NCBI GenBank assembly: GCA_019925795.1
Contig: CM034312.1
Coordinates: forward strand, 83,951,528 to 84,015,527
Source: Dendrobium chrysotoxum
Lineage: Eukaryota > Streptophyta > Magnoliopsida > Asparagales > Orchidaceae
Direction: 5' to 3'
DNA: 64,000 bases
Position numbers and translations under genes: made by a program. Below are positions 11,148 to 24,000 of this stretch, one piece after another (positions within the stretch are counted from its first letter, which is position 1; each line of letters begins with the position of its first letter). Under the pieces are notes generated by a model, which was given only the letters and a program-made list of their open reading frames with translations, was not told the DNA's origin and did not search any database.

Positions 11148-12000
11148 TCTGACAACTGCTTAGTCTAAAATGCCAAAATAATAAGGAGAGTTATCATGTC
11201 TATCTTGGAATCTAGTAAATCTAGGAGAATGGAGAGCAAAATTCTTAGTGCCTTAATGCGAGAAAACAAGCTGAAATTTTTTATCTACTAAACCAGATAA
11301 ACTTCTGATAAAGTTTTTTGACTTGGACCGAACTTGAATCATCAACCATCCTCATTTCAGGCAATCATATGTAGTATTGATGAACATAATCGTGATTTCA
11401 TTTGGTGAAAGAGTAGTATGAGTAATAGGGTGAACCTCAATAGGTTGACATAAATTTAACCCATGCATGGATCTTGAAATATAAAAGGTCCCAACATCCA
11501 AAATTGATGGTACAAGAGATGGAGCAAGGAGGATACTATTATCCAACAAACCATCAGCAACAAGGGAAGTCACTAACTCAGATGCATGTTGATTAATATT
11601 TAGAGCATGATAATCTTCCAGGGGGCTAATACGGAGCATCACCTAGCAAGTTTGTAAGCTCTATTTGATCAAGAGAGATTAGGATGACACATAATTTCAT
11701 TTCTTTCAGCAATGATTTATGAATTATTTGATTAAACCTGGACTTGGGCTTTGACCAAGTCAAACACCAAACTTTAAAATCAAAATCTACTTCAATTTTT
11801 CAATAGAATGTAAATAATTATCTTAAAAATATCCATATTTATGAGGGAAATAATCACCACAAGTCGTGGAAAGATTTATTATACTTGACTTAAAATGATA
11901 CTATTTTTCTTAGCATATTCAAATCAACTTGCATTACGGCTAGCAACGTTAGAACTTTGAAATTTTTTATTTTTACCCATCTCTTTATTTTATATTGCAG
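11148..12000. other. Intron sequence without recognisable gene
   Basis: A 96-codon minus ORF (11642-11352) has no recognisable motif. The stretch ends in a pyrimidine-rich run and TTGCAG, the splice acceptor of the exon at 12001. Confidence 0.5.
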
Positions 12001-12063
12001 TGATCTTTCTTATAACAATTTCACTATCGAAGGGCATGGCCAAGGATGCCAAAATGGAAATGT
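12001..12063 (+). CDS. RLK exon a: end of the LRR region
   Basis: Preceded by TATTGCAG and followed by GTAAGA. It encodes DLSYNNFTIEGHGQGCQNGN, the signature that ends the LRRs in subfamily VIII kinases. It starts in phase 2 (one base completes a codon) and ends with two bases of the next codon. Confidence 0.85.
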
Positions 12064-15000
12064 GTAAGATTTTTTTAGTTTGAGTTTTTGTCCACGCTTT
12101 CCATAGTTCCATATTATTTAACGATTAGACAACCGTTATTTTGATTCACTTTAGCAACCTGGTGGGGAGCTCATACAGTGAAGATAATCAGTAAGCATCT
12201 ATTTCAACAAGGCCATAGCTTTTATTTTTTTTAGGATACTTTGGGATTTTTACACATGTAAGTTTGAAAAGCTTTGGCCTGGAAATTTATTTTGACGTTT
12301 TATGTTTTGCAATATTCATTAGAGGCGAAGATGTGCCATGCTTGGATACCATTCCCTGTAATGGAGGTAAGAAGCATTGCCAAACTCAGATTGCATACTG
12401 TTTTATGTAATTTGATCGTAAGTGTATTGTCCTACACCCTTGAAGAAAACGAGTTCTTATGAAAATTTTTGACAACCTGTTAAATAAAAAACCAGCACTG
12501 CATTGTTATAGAATCGAAATTGTATTTAATATTCTTATTTTGGAGTACAGCATGCTTTGAAGCATGGTTTTCTGTGAGAATATTATTTATTACAATGACA
12601 GTCATAAATTTAATGTTTTAATCAATTGGGGAACCATATCTATCTTTTTCAGTATATTTTACCATTTTGGTTTTTATGTTCCGAGTAGAAGCAGAACGTT
12701 TGACCTTCTGTTCACTGTTTAGGGCTATGCAGGGACAAATATTTGGAAATCCGTAAGTTTTTTAATTGAGAGACTGAAATTACGGAATTGGGATGGTTCA
12801 ACTATTGTGGATCTTTCATATACCATTGTCTACATTTTTGCAAATTGACATTCTTAGTTTGATTTTATTTTAGTTCATCTAATATCAGGAGTTTTTTAAT
12901 TTTAGATTTTTAAATTTTAATTTAAGTAGTTTAAAACATTGCCGACCCCACATAGTCGGATAAAGGCTTGATGTTGTTGTTGTAGTTTAAAACATGCCTG
13001 TGGTGATTCCTGTGGAGTACAGATTGTTCTCTTCCCTAGTTTGATATTCTGTTGGCTTAGCAAGTCGTTGCTTCTCTGTAGCCATGGTTCTTTGTGGTTA
13101 TTCTTTTTGGTTTTCCATAGCTATGGTTCCCTCTGGTTTACTCTTATTGGTCTTCAACTGAGCTTTTGTTGTGATTAACTTTTAATTGGTTTCCTATTGT
13201 TTGCTAAATCCTCTGGATGGTCGATTTTGTGGCTTCATGTGCTCTAGTGAGCTTTCTATGCCTGTATCTTCATTGTTTTCTTTGCAGCATATGGATCCCG
13301 TATGCTATCTGTTTGCCTATGTCTACTCTCGCATGGGCCCCCATGAGGCAGCCTTGTATCTTCTTTACAAGCTCGTTGCCTATCTACATGTGAGTTTTGG
13401 GGATTTTGTTGACTCGCTAGTCACTCGTATGTGCTTTGGTTGTGAATATTCGGTTGAATCCAGATTGTAATTTGTTGGCTTATTTTGATATTTTGATAGG
13501 ATTTTGTGATTATAAATATCGGGTTACTTGAGACATGTAATGTAAAGAATGCAGCTATACTCGTAAATATTGAGATGCCTTTTGGTATTATGGTTAGAAT
13601 TTTATTAGAAACCCCAAAGTTGAGTTTACTTGTACAAAAGCAATCCTGGGATAGGCGACTCTTAGGAAGTTACACCAAGGGGAAAAAAATATGAGTCCAA
13701 TAGGCCAAAGCAGACAATATCTTGTTGGTTGAGAGTTGAAGTTGTTACAAATGGTATTAGAGTAATACACCATTTAAAAGATAGAAAACTAAATGTCATA
13801 TATGACAAAGTGCTTTATCATGGGAGCCATATCTTGAACTCTTGTTGGAACAAAGTACAACATGTTGGGAGCCATCTCTAGAACTTATAGGGGCCACCTT
13901 TTGAATCTGTGGGGGCCACTTCTTGAGCCTATAGGAGCCATTTCTAGAAGCCTATTTACCTGGTTGATGATTCTGGGTTATATATCTAGATGCTTTGATG
14001 AGGACATTAGTTAAATGGAGGAGATTGTGAAACCCTTTAAGTATAATGAAGCTATATTCTTAACATAGAGGTACCTTTTGGTGTAATGATTTGAATTTTA
14101 TTTGAAACTCTAGAGTTAACATGTTTGTATGAAAGCACTCATAGGATGTAACCCCTAAGAAGTTGCACCTAGGGGACATAACTGTATGCTATTTGTCTAA
14201 AGAGGACTATCTCAGTGGTTTAAAGTTTGGACTGTTACATGTTAAATCAATTGAACAATAATTACTTTGTATAGTTTGCTCCTCTTTGTGTTTGAGTATT
14301 GATTGAATGCAAATCTTTCTAGTGTGGTGTATAAATAATGACTACAAAATTTTCGGATAAGCTATCGCTTTGTTCTAATATGAGGCCCAAATTGTTATTT
14401 TGGTAATTTCTTTTCTTGATCTTATTCAATTCTATATTTCTAGTTATTGGCCTCCTTATATGGGTTGATTTAGTAAAATTTCATACAATTTGTAGTTTTG
14501 TACTTTTAGATTTCAATTTGATTTTCCATCTATGCCTGATTTTCTTTTACTTTGAATTTCATTTTGAAATTTCTATTAAGCTTTATTGAATTAGTTATTT
14601 TCACATGCTTTCCACTTTTCTTTTAAAGGCATGAATATCTGTCTACATTAAAGGTTTTTTATTTTGAATTTGAATATGTTAATAAATTTGTGTATATGAG
14701 CACGGATCTGCAATCTACATTAAGAAAACCTTGACCCAAAAATACAATAAATAATTATTTAGAATATAATATATTCTTTTGGTCATTTGTAGAATAATTT
14801 CATTGATCATTATTAATTATTAATTATTAATTATAATAATATTATTTATTTGAGTTATTATTATTACCAATTCAAGTTCAAATAATGAAATTTATATTCA
14901 AATCATATCTACAATGAATGCATGTCATAAAATAATATCAAATTCAAATCATATAATTAGAATAATGTTGACATGTTACACAGGCAATATGCCATGTTTA

Positions 15001-18000
15001 TCTATTCACAAATAGATACGTTACCGATTAAAAATTAACTTGATTTTCAATTTTTACATAAGACGTTCTTGGCATCATTACCTGTACGCCATTTAATCTT
15101 TCTTCAGCTTGATGCCTGACCGAACAATTTGCAAATTTCATGAATTTAGTTCTATCGGCTTGTAGTGTATAGCAATTTCAGTGGTCTTAATTTGCAATTT
15201 GAATTTCCTTTAATCAAAATTTAATGGATGGTGAAGTCATATTTTTTTATTAAGCTTGATCTAAAGCCAACTCTGTCTCAATACATGCTTAGAGATGTAC
15301 TCGTGTACAGAAAGGTGGAGAGGAACGACATTTTTTACAAAGATTATTTTCTTATCGTTACCATTGGAATAATCATTCGATGTTCCAGCAGAACGCGAAA
15401 ATTTGAATTTAAGTACTCATAGACGTAGTTCTAATATGGCAGAAAAATCCTCTTATGCCTTTTTTCCTATGTAAGAATACAAATGCCTATGCACCTTTTT
15501 TAAGTGGTAAGTTTGAAGACTCATGTTTGCTGTGTCTTGGAACATCGACCGTGCATGCTTTTTTAAGCGTAAAGGATAGACTTAACACTTTATGTAGATA
15601 CCTCTTAAGCTTGGGAGACATTCGGAGGTTGTTGAAATTCAACCTGAAGGGGTTTACGACAACAATAACAACAACAGCATCAAGCCTTTGTCCTACTACG
15701 TGAGGTCGGCTATATGAATCCTTTTTCTTCATTGTGTCCTATTAAAGGTCAAATTCTTGTTTAAATCTAATAAAGAAAGATCATTTCTAATATTTTCTAA
15801 CCAAGACTTTTTAGGTCTACCTCTACCTTTCTTAATATAAGTCAAATTTAATATATCTACTTTCCTAACCGGGTCATCAGAAGGCCATCTAAGGCAACTC
15901 TCTCTAATCTTATCTTCCACTGACCAAAACATCTAAGGCGACTCTCTCTAATCTTATCTTCAATTGGAGCTACTCCAACCCTTTCACGTATATGCTCATT
16001 TTGTATTCTATCTCTAATGTAAATTCACTCATCCACCTGGGCATCCTCATCTCTGCAACACTTAGTATTATGCTTCTCTTTTAATGGCCAACATTCGGCA
16101 TCATAAAGCATTGCAGGTCTTACCACCATCTTATAAAATTTTCCCTTAAGTTTGAGGGGGACTTTTCTATCACACAACAAGCCCGATGCATTCCTCCACT
16201 TCAACCATCTAACTTGAATTCTATTGATAATATCCCCATCTATTTCACCATCATTTTGAATAATAGATCCAAGATATCTAAAATCTGTACTCTTATTAAT
16301 GACTTGATCGCCCAAAGTCACAATCCCCCCCTATGTCTATTACTACTAAAATTACACTCTATATATTCAATTTTAGATTTACTCAAGCGAAAACCTTTAG
16401 ACTCTAAGGTTGACCTCCATAATTCAAGTTTACCTGCAACTCCCTCTCTAGTCTTATTAATAAGAAGAATATCATCAGCAAAAAGCATACACCAAGGTAC
16501 ATCCTCTTGCAAATGTCTAGTGAGAAGATCCATGACTAAAGCAAAAAGATATGGGCTTAAGGCTAATCCTTGATGTAATCCAACCGAAATAGGAAAATAT
16601 TTAGTCAAACCACCTTGTGTTTGGACACAAGTAATAGCTCTTGCATACATATCTTTAATGATTTGAATATAAGCATTATTAACTCCTTTCTTTTCAAGAA
16701 CTCTCCATAGCAGTTATCTTGGAACTTTATTATATGCTTTCTTTAAATCAATAAATATCATATGTAGATCCTCCTTATTCTCTCTATATTTCTTCATCAA
16801 ACCTCTCAATAAATGTATGACTTCCATAGTAGACCTACCCGACATGAATCCAAATTAATTTTGAGAAACATTAGTAACACGCCGCAACCTGCGCTCCATA
16901 ACTTGCTCCATAGTTTTAAAGTATGACATATTAACTTAATTCCTCTATAATTCGCACAATCTTGTGCATTACCTTTATTCTTAAAAATAGGAATCAACAT
17001 ACTCATTCTCCACTCATCTGACATCTTTTTAGTTTTCAAAATATTATTAAAAAGTTTAGTAAGTCAAGAAATTCCTTCATCTCCTAAGCATTTCCACACC
17101 TCTATTGGAATATCATCAGGTCCAACAGCTTTTCCACACTTCATTTTCTTTAAAGCCTCTCTTACTTTGGTTTTACTAATACGCCGATGAAAACAAAAAT
17201 CTTTATTTTCATTTAGGGTGCTAAAGTCACTAAAGTCAATCGTATTCTCACAATCTTCTTTAAAAAGTTTAGCAAAATATCTCATCCACCTTTGTTGACT
17301 ATCATCTTCTAAGAAAAGTACTTTTTGATCTTCATCCTTATTACACTTCACTTGAACTAAATCCTTACTACTCTTATCTCTTTGTTTGGCTAACTTATAC
17401 ATATATTTTTCTCCCTCCTTAGTATCTAATCTATTATATAAATCATTAAAAGCTAAGATCTTTGCATCGGATATTGCTTTCTTAGATTCTTTACGTGCCT
17501 TTTTATATCTTTTCCAATTATCAAAATTTTACAATCTAAACCAATTTTTATAACAAATCTTCTTATTTAAATATGATAAAAAAATGTCACTTGCTTGTCG
17601 ATGGAAAGAAGGGACTCAATAGCTCACCAATGGACAGAAACCAAACCAGAAAAAAAACCTTATCATTGAATATTCAGAATTCAGCACACTAGGGATCAAA
17701 TGTAACCAGCCAACGTTACTTCAAATGTACAACAGCAATGTAACTTGTAACAATTGCAAACGGATACACAAGATCGGCTTGCAAGTTAACATAATGCGAT
17801 ACTTTAAAACTCGTTGAAATTTTGCATGCTAATGATGAAACATTCATGCAAACATTTAAATCTAGATAATAAGTCCTCTATAAGCATCATGAGTCAACTT
17901 TCAACTCAATCACAATGCCTCAAAAGATCGTGTAAGCGTATCTAAAGTAAATGCATCTGCTTGTGCTTTGACAAATGTGCTAGATGATTGAGCTTAATGT

Positions 18001-21000
18001 CAGAGAATATTGTGTAGATTAAAAATGAATAAATTCAAATTTGACTAGCCTTTAGAAGCTTATATTTGCTCTAAACTTAAACTCAAAGTAACAAAGTTTA
18101 ATTATATTCTTATCCCAACGATGGTTGTATTGATAGAGAATCCTAATTGGAGAGGACTCTATTGTTAAAAATCCCCCAAATCTCAATGCAAATTATTTCA
18201 TGCCTAAATTTAAATAAAAATACAAAAGCCAAGATATTCAAGCAAAATTTACCACTTAAGCTTAAAGCAAATAATCTATTAATCCTTTGTAATGTTTTGT
18301 TAAGGATGACAAATTTAAGATAACCTAAGCTCCTAGAGTGCTAATGCCAAGTGTACCTCTATGATCACTCTCAAATAACTCATGCCTATAAGGACATAGC
18401 ACATGCCTTCTAGCCGGTTGATTTGTCGCAAAATATTTAGGGAACTCTCATTCAGTGGTTTTCCGTAAAATGTCACCAGTAAATTATGGTCAAGACCAAT
18501 GCCTTTCAAGTTCCCTAATGACTCGATCCTTGAGTGGTGAATCATAAAGTGCACTTGATAGATCATAAAGTTGTATGGTAGTTATGGTTCATTTAATATT
18601 ATTTTCTTAGGTAAACATCTACTTTAGCTTTACAAGGACCCCTTCGATGACACAATCCATAGCTGTTGACACAAATCCTTTGGTTAGGTTGAGTTAAGTA
18701 GATTAGAGTTCACGAATGTCTGAGATGACAAAATTATAGGATTTGAAATTTATTGGCTCAAGAAGAATGGCGCATCGGTATGAATCCCACTTTGTAGACA
18801 TAGGATTCCATTCTCCTTAAGTCAGATTATAGTTAACCAGATTTCTCTTGAGGGTAGTATTATGGTTTAATTAGATCTGGGTCCTTACTTCTCATGAGTG
18901 TAAGGCCTCATAATTAATTACCCATCTTAATGCGTAAGAGAGAACTGTCGATTAAGGATAAATAATTTTAGGTGTTTTTAGTCTCAGTTGTAGAGGAAAA
19001 TGGAGGTAAACTCAATACTACAGGAGATTTGTGAGAGGATACAGCACCATAGCCTGATCGTAATTAGAGAAACTAAAGAAGGATAGCTTCTTGTGGGGAG
19101 ATCGGGAAAGGCAGCTACACAGGCCTTTGAGAGACTGAAGAAAGCTATGAGCATAGTATCGGTTTTGGCCCTATCGGATTTTAGTCAAGTTTTTGTGGTG
19201 GAGATAAATGCATCAGGATATGAGTTGGGGGCCGTGCTCATGCAGAATCATAGACCCATAGCCTACTTCAGTCAGGTGTTGATAGCCGAAGCAAGATTGA
19301 AGTCAGTCTATGAGAGGGAATTTATGGCCATTGTGTTAGCCATTCAGAAGTGACGACCATACTTATAGTGTCGACATTTCATTATCAGAACGGACCAGAG
19401 GAGCTTGAAGTTCCTTTTGGAGCAGAGAATGGTGACAGAGGAACATCATGGATGGTTGTTAAAGCTATTAGACTATGATTTCGAGATTCATTATAGAACA
19501 TGATTGGATAACAAGGCGGTGGATGCCTTGTCTAGATGCATGGGGGAGCTCCAGGAGTTGGCTATGTTGATACCACTGATGTTGGATTAGGGGGCTATCA
19601 AAGAGGAGAGTATGCAAGATGAGGAGTTGGAAAAAAATTGGAACAGATCTTCTGAAGGAAGAGAACAGTCACCCGAGCTACTCTCTAGAGGGGGAGAGAT
19701 TGCTATACCAGAGGAGGTTTGTGATACCTCGGACCTCAGTTCATATCCCATAGCTGCTGAAAGAGTTACATGGGAGCATGATTGGGGGTCACTTGGGTGT
19801 GTAGAAGACATACAAGAGGTTGACAACGGAACTATATTGGAAGGGGATGCACAAGGATGTGGAAGAGATGTTGGCTCGATAAGAGGTGTGCCAGTGGAAC
19901 GAGTATATGGCCATGGCTCCTGGGGGATTACTTCAACCCCTAGCTCTATCGGACAAAGTGTGAGAGGATGTCACTATGGACTTTATTGATGGGTTACCTC
20001 GCTTTGAAGGGCTTATAGTGATTCTGGTGGTAGTTGACAGATTGAGCAAATACGCTCACTTTATTCCCCCATGACATCCTTATTCGACGGTGACAGTAAC
20101 GACCACATTCATCAGGGAGGTAATCAGGCTACATGAGATACCAGACTCTATAGTTTTTGACATAAATAAGGTATTTGTCAGTTATTTTTGGAGGGAGCTG
20201 TTTAGGCTACAAGTGACAGTGCTAAAGAAGAGCACCGCTTACCACCCCCAGACAGACGGGCAGACAAAAGTGGTGAACAGGTGCTTGGAGACATACCTGC
20301 GGTGTTTTATTTCAGAAACACCTAGGGTATGGGCCAAGTGGATGGCTTGGGCAGAATGTTAGTACAACACCTCATATCACTTGGCCTCCTATATGACTAC
20401 TTTCAAGATATTGTACGGAAGAGACCCTCCCAACTTGGTACATTTTGGGCAAAGTCGCACACCAGTATTTTCAGTAGGACAATACTTGGAGGAAAGGGAT
20501 AGGGTGTTGGAGGAGTTAAAAAGACACTTGCTAAGGGCTCAACAAATTATGAAGAAGCAGGTGGATGGACATAGAAAGGACATTCAATTTGTCGTTAGGG
20601 ATAGGGTATTCTTAAAGTTGCGACCCTACAGGCAGAGGACAATGGCCAACAAAATGAATGAAAAGCTAGCCCTAATGTACTTATGAGGTATTGCAGAGGA
20701 TTGGAGCAGTGGCTTATCACTTGAAGTTACCCCTGACTACTTCCATACATCCAATGTTCCATGTATCTTAGTTGAGGAGAGTTGTGGGGGATCATGTAGC
20801 TAATTCAGAATTACTAAGGATATTGACAGAGGATTTGGAGATGGTTTTGGAACCACTGGAACTTAAAGGGGTACGTCAGGGAGAAGGAGAGCCTAAGGAA
20901 GTGCTGATTAAGTGGAAGAACTTACCTGACTATGATGCCACTTGGGAGTCATATGAGAGGGTAAAGCATCAGTTTTCCTCCTTCCATCTTGAGGACAAGG

Positions 21001-24000
21001 TAGCTTTTTGGGAGGGGTGTATTGATAGACCTGTCCAGCCGGTCCAACTAGGACCAGTCTAGATTTACAGGAGGCGGAACAGGGGAAGTTTCACCCCCAT
21101 CTTTGCCGCCCCTTGATAGTGAGGTTCACAAGCTTAATTAGGGGGAATTAAGGGGGTATTTAGGAGGGAAAATTCAAATAGAAGAGCCTTTTTTGGGATT
21201 TACCTATTTATTGTATGCTTAAGTTTGTTTGGTGGCTAGGATTAGGTTTCATCTCTGTCTTTTCTGAAATTTTTTGGTTCTTAGTTCCTTGTTTGGAGTT
21301 TAGCAACATTTAGAGATTTGGGAGAGCTGGATCTTCCTCTCCAATAGAAGATCCATTGTATCTTATTTGTCTTCTTCCATATTTCATCAATCTAAAGGCT
21401 ATTTAGGTGTTTTGGCCACAAGATTCTTCTCTATCTCCGGTTCTATATTGCTAAAATTTCAATTTCAGCCATCAATTTTTGCACTTATTTCCTAACATTA
21501 TTTTAATAAAGGAATATAAAAGAAAACTTTAAAAAAATTGCTAAAATTGAAATTAATTTTATTAATTTTATATATTACAAATTAACATATACTTTTTCAT
21601 ATCAAATTCATCAATTTGACGTGTAGAATACAATGACATGTTTTTTTTTTATGATTTTCACGAAAGTTGGTATTTTGGGATATAATTGAACTTAAGCAAT
21701 TTAGCTTTATATCTTTGGAAAAATTGGGTATTACACATCAACCCACCGCTTGCTGCTCTCACACCCCGCCTTTGGCATCCACTCCACCCCAACAACCTCT
21801 AATTGCCAAACCACACCTCCTTTTCTCCCCCTCTACCTCTGTTTCTAACTCCTCCCTCTCTATTTTTCTTTCCCGCACTCTCTCTATCTCTTTATCTCTC
21901 TCCTATGTTCTCTAGAAAAAGCAGAGAAGAAAAAATAAAAAAATAAGATATAAAAAGAAAAATAAAAAAGGAAAAACCAAATGGGGAAAGAAATAAAAGA
22001 AAGAAAGTATATTTGTATTTTCAGCTTTCGCAATTTCTCCTCGTTGCTTTCACCTTGAGAAATGGTATAATTTCAAAAAATCTAAGAATTAAGTACCCAC
22101 GCGTGTTGTTTTAATGTAGTGGAAAAAATATGCAAACTTAAGTATCCGTGCATGTTTTTCCAATGTGGATGGAACATTTGCAGAATAAATACTTGTGCAT
22201 GCTGTTTTAACGTTGAGGGGAAGCCATGCTTTTGCTCTTACATGTGATGAAGATCCCACAAATTTTTTTAAGCGCATTGGGTTAGAAGAGCCTTGGTCGT
22301 GGTGTCGCATGACATCGATCATTCCGCTTCTTTATAAACAAATAATCTAAATGCAATTTTCAGACTCAAGCACATTATCTCGAGAAGCATGCCATTGTCT
22401 CGAAGGCTTTAAAATTGTCTCAAGAAGCATGTCACCCTCTTGAGAAGTTGCATTTCCTCTAGAAGTGTAATACTGGTTAAGAAGCATGCAACGGTCTCGA
22501 GAAACGTGCTATCAGCTCAAGAAGAATATTATGGACTTGAGAAATGTGCCATCTTAGGAAGTATGCAGCAGTCCTAAGAAGCATACTTTTGCCTCAAAAA
22601 GTGTGCCGCTACTTTGAAAAGCATGATATTGGCTTAAGAAACATGCAACATATCGTGAACCATGCTATTGCCCCAAGAAATAAGTTATTGGCTTGAAAAG
22701 CGTGCCATAACACCAAAAAAATACATAGTTGCCTCTAAAAACATGCAGTTGCCCAGAAAGGCACACTGTTGTTTAAAAAAATAGTAAATAATGATTATTG
22801 GGAAGTGTGTGAATATACTAAGTAAATGTATCAAAATGCTTGTAAGTGTATTGTATGAGCGTATTAAAAAATGCATAAATATATTGACAGCATGCAAACG
22901 TGTTATGTAAGTGCATAGTATAGGTGCACAGAAAAGCATTCTAGAACATTGAAAGTATGTGAGCACATCATGCAAGTGCGCTAAGAAGTGCATAAAGTGT
23001 ATCGTGTAAACACACTGAAAGCATGCACACCATGTAAAAGGAAAGGCAAAAAAAAAAAACCCTACATGTTCTTGGACAAACATGCTAAATGTGGAAACAT
23101 AAAAATGTGAATATTGCGTGGGGTTAAAAACAAGCTAAACCAAAATTCCCTTTTAAGGTCTAAATACCTACTTGTGCTTCGATCAATATATCAAACTCGT
23201 AAATTTGATATCCTAAAATGTTGAGTGGGTTAGAATAATGAGCACATATTAGACTTGATTCTTTGCCAGTTAGCAAAGTTGACAAGTTAAAAAATAACGA
23301 AGCGAAAATATTTTAAAATCTTCAAAGATGGCCATGTTAAAAGAAAATTAAAACCGGAGCGATTAATTTATAAAATTAGGTAGACTAGAGGTCGTGACAA
23401 CTCGGGACGGCGAATCTAAGAGATCTTGAACAAATTCGTCATCATTTCGCATACCATCCGCTTTAAGTGTAAGAAGAAAATTTTCAAATCCTAAAAATTC
23501 TAAATTGTTGCTACTATACGTTAGATAGCTTGTGTTTATTTAACGACTAGTTTTAATTGAAAGTGCTCTCCCATCACTGGAGGGGTTAACTACTCAAAGT
23601 GGCTTATATCTATAGGAAACTTTACCTTAGATCTTAAAGTCTTCTGGAAATGATGGCGAAATTTTTGGGTAATGTCTTATCTTATGGAACATATTCGTTA
23701 AAACTCTTTTGAATGTCAAAATGCTGGGCATGAATTTTTGGAGTCCACAACTCTTAGGTATTCTTCACTTAAAGTGGAATAACATTAGGGGAATTTCAAC
23801 ACTCAGGAAAATCTTTCAACATTCATTCAACAATAAAAACTATATAAGGCATCACATGGGGTATGTATTACTAGTGAGTGGGGACTGAGGAGATGACTTA
23901 TTGAGGTTTGTGCAAGGAGAATGGAACATTTGAAGTGGAGGAATTGAAAATTTGTATGTTGGTTCTAAGAAGAATAAAAGATCCTTAAGCAGTATTAATT

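Noticed and set aside
22362..22772. Possible CRISPR-like array of short repeats
   Set aside because: The units are contiguous and diverged with no spacers, and the DNA is plant nuclear.
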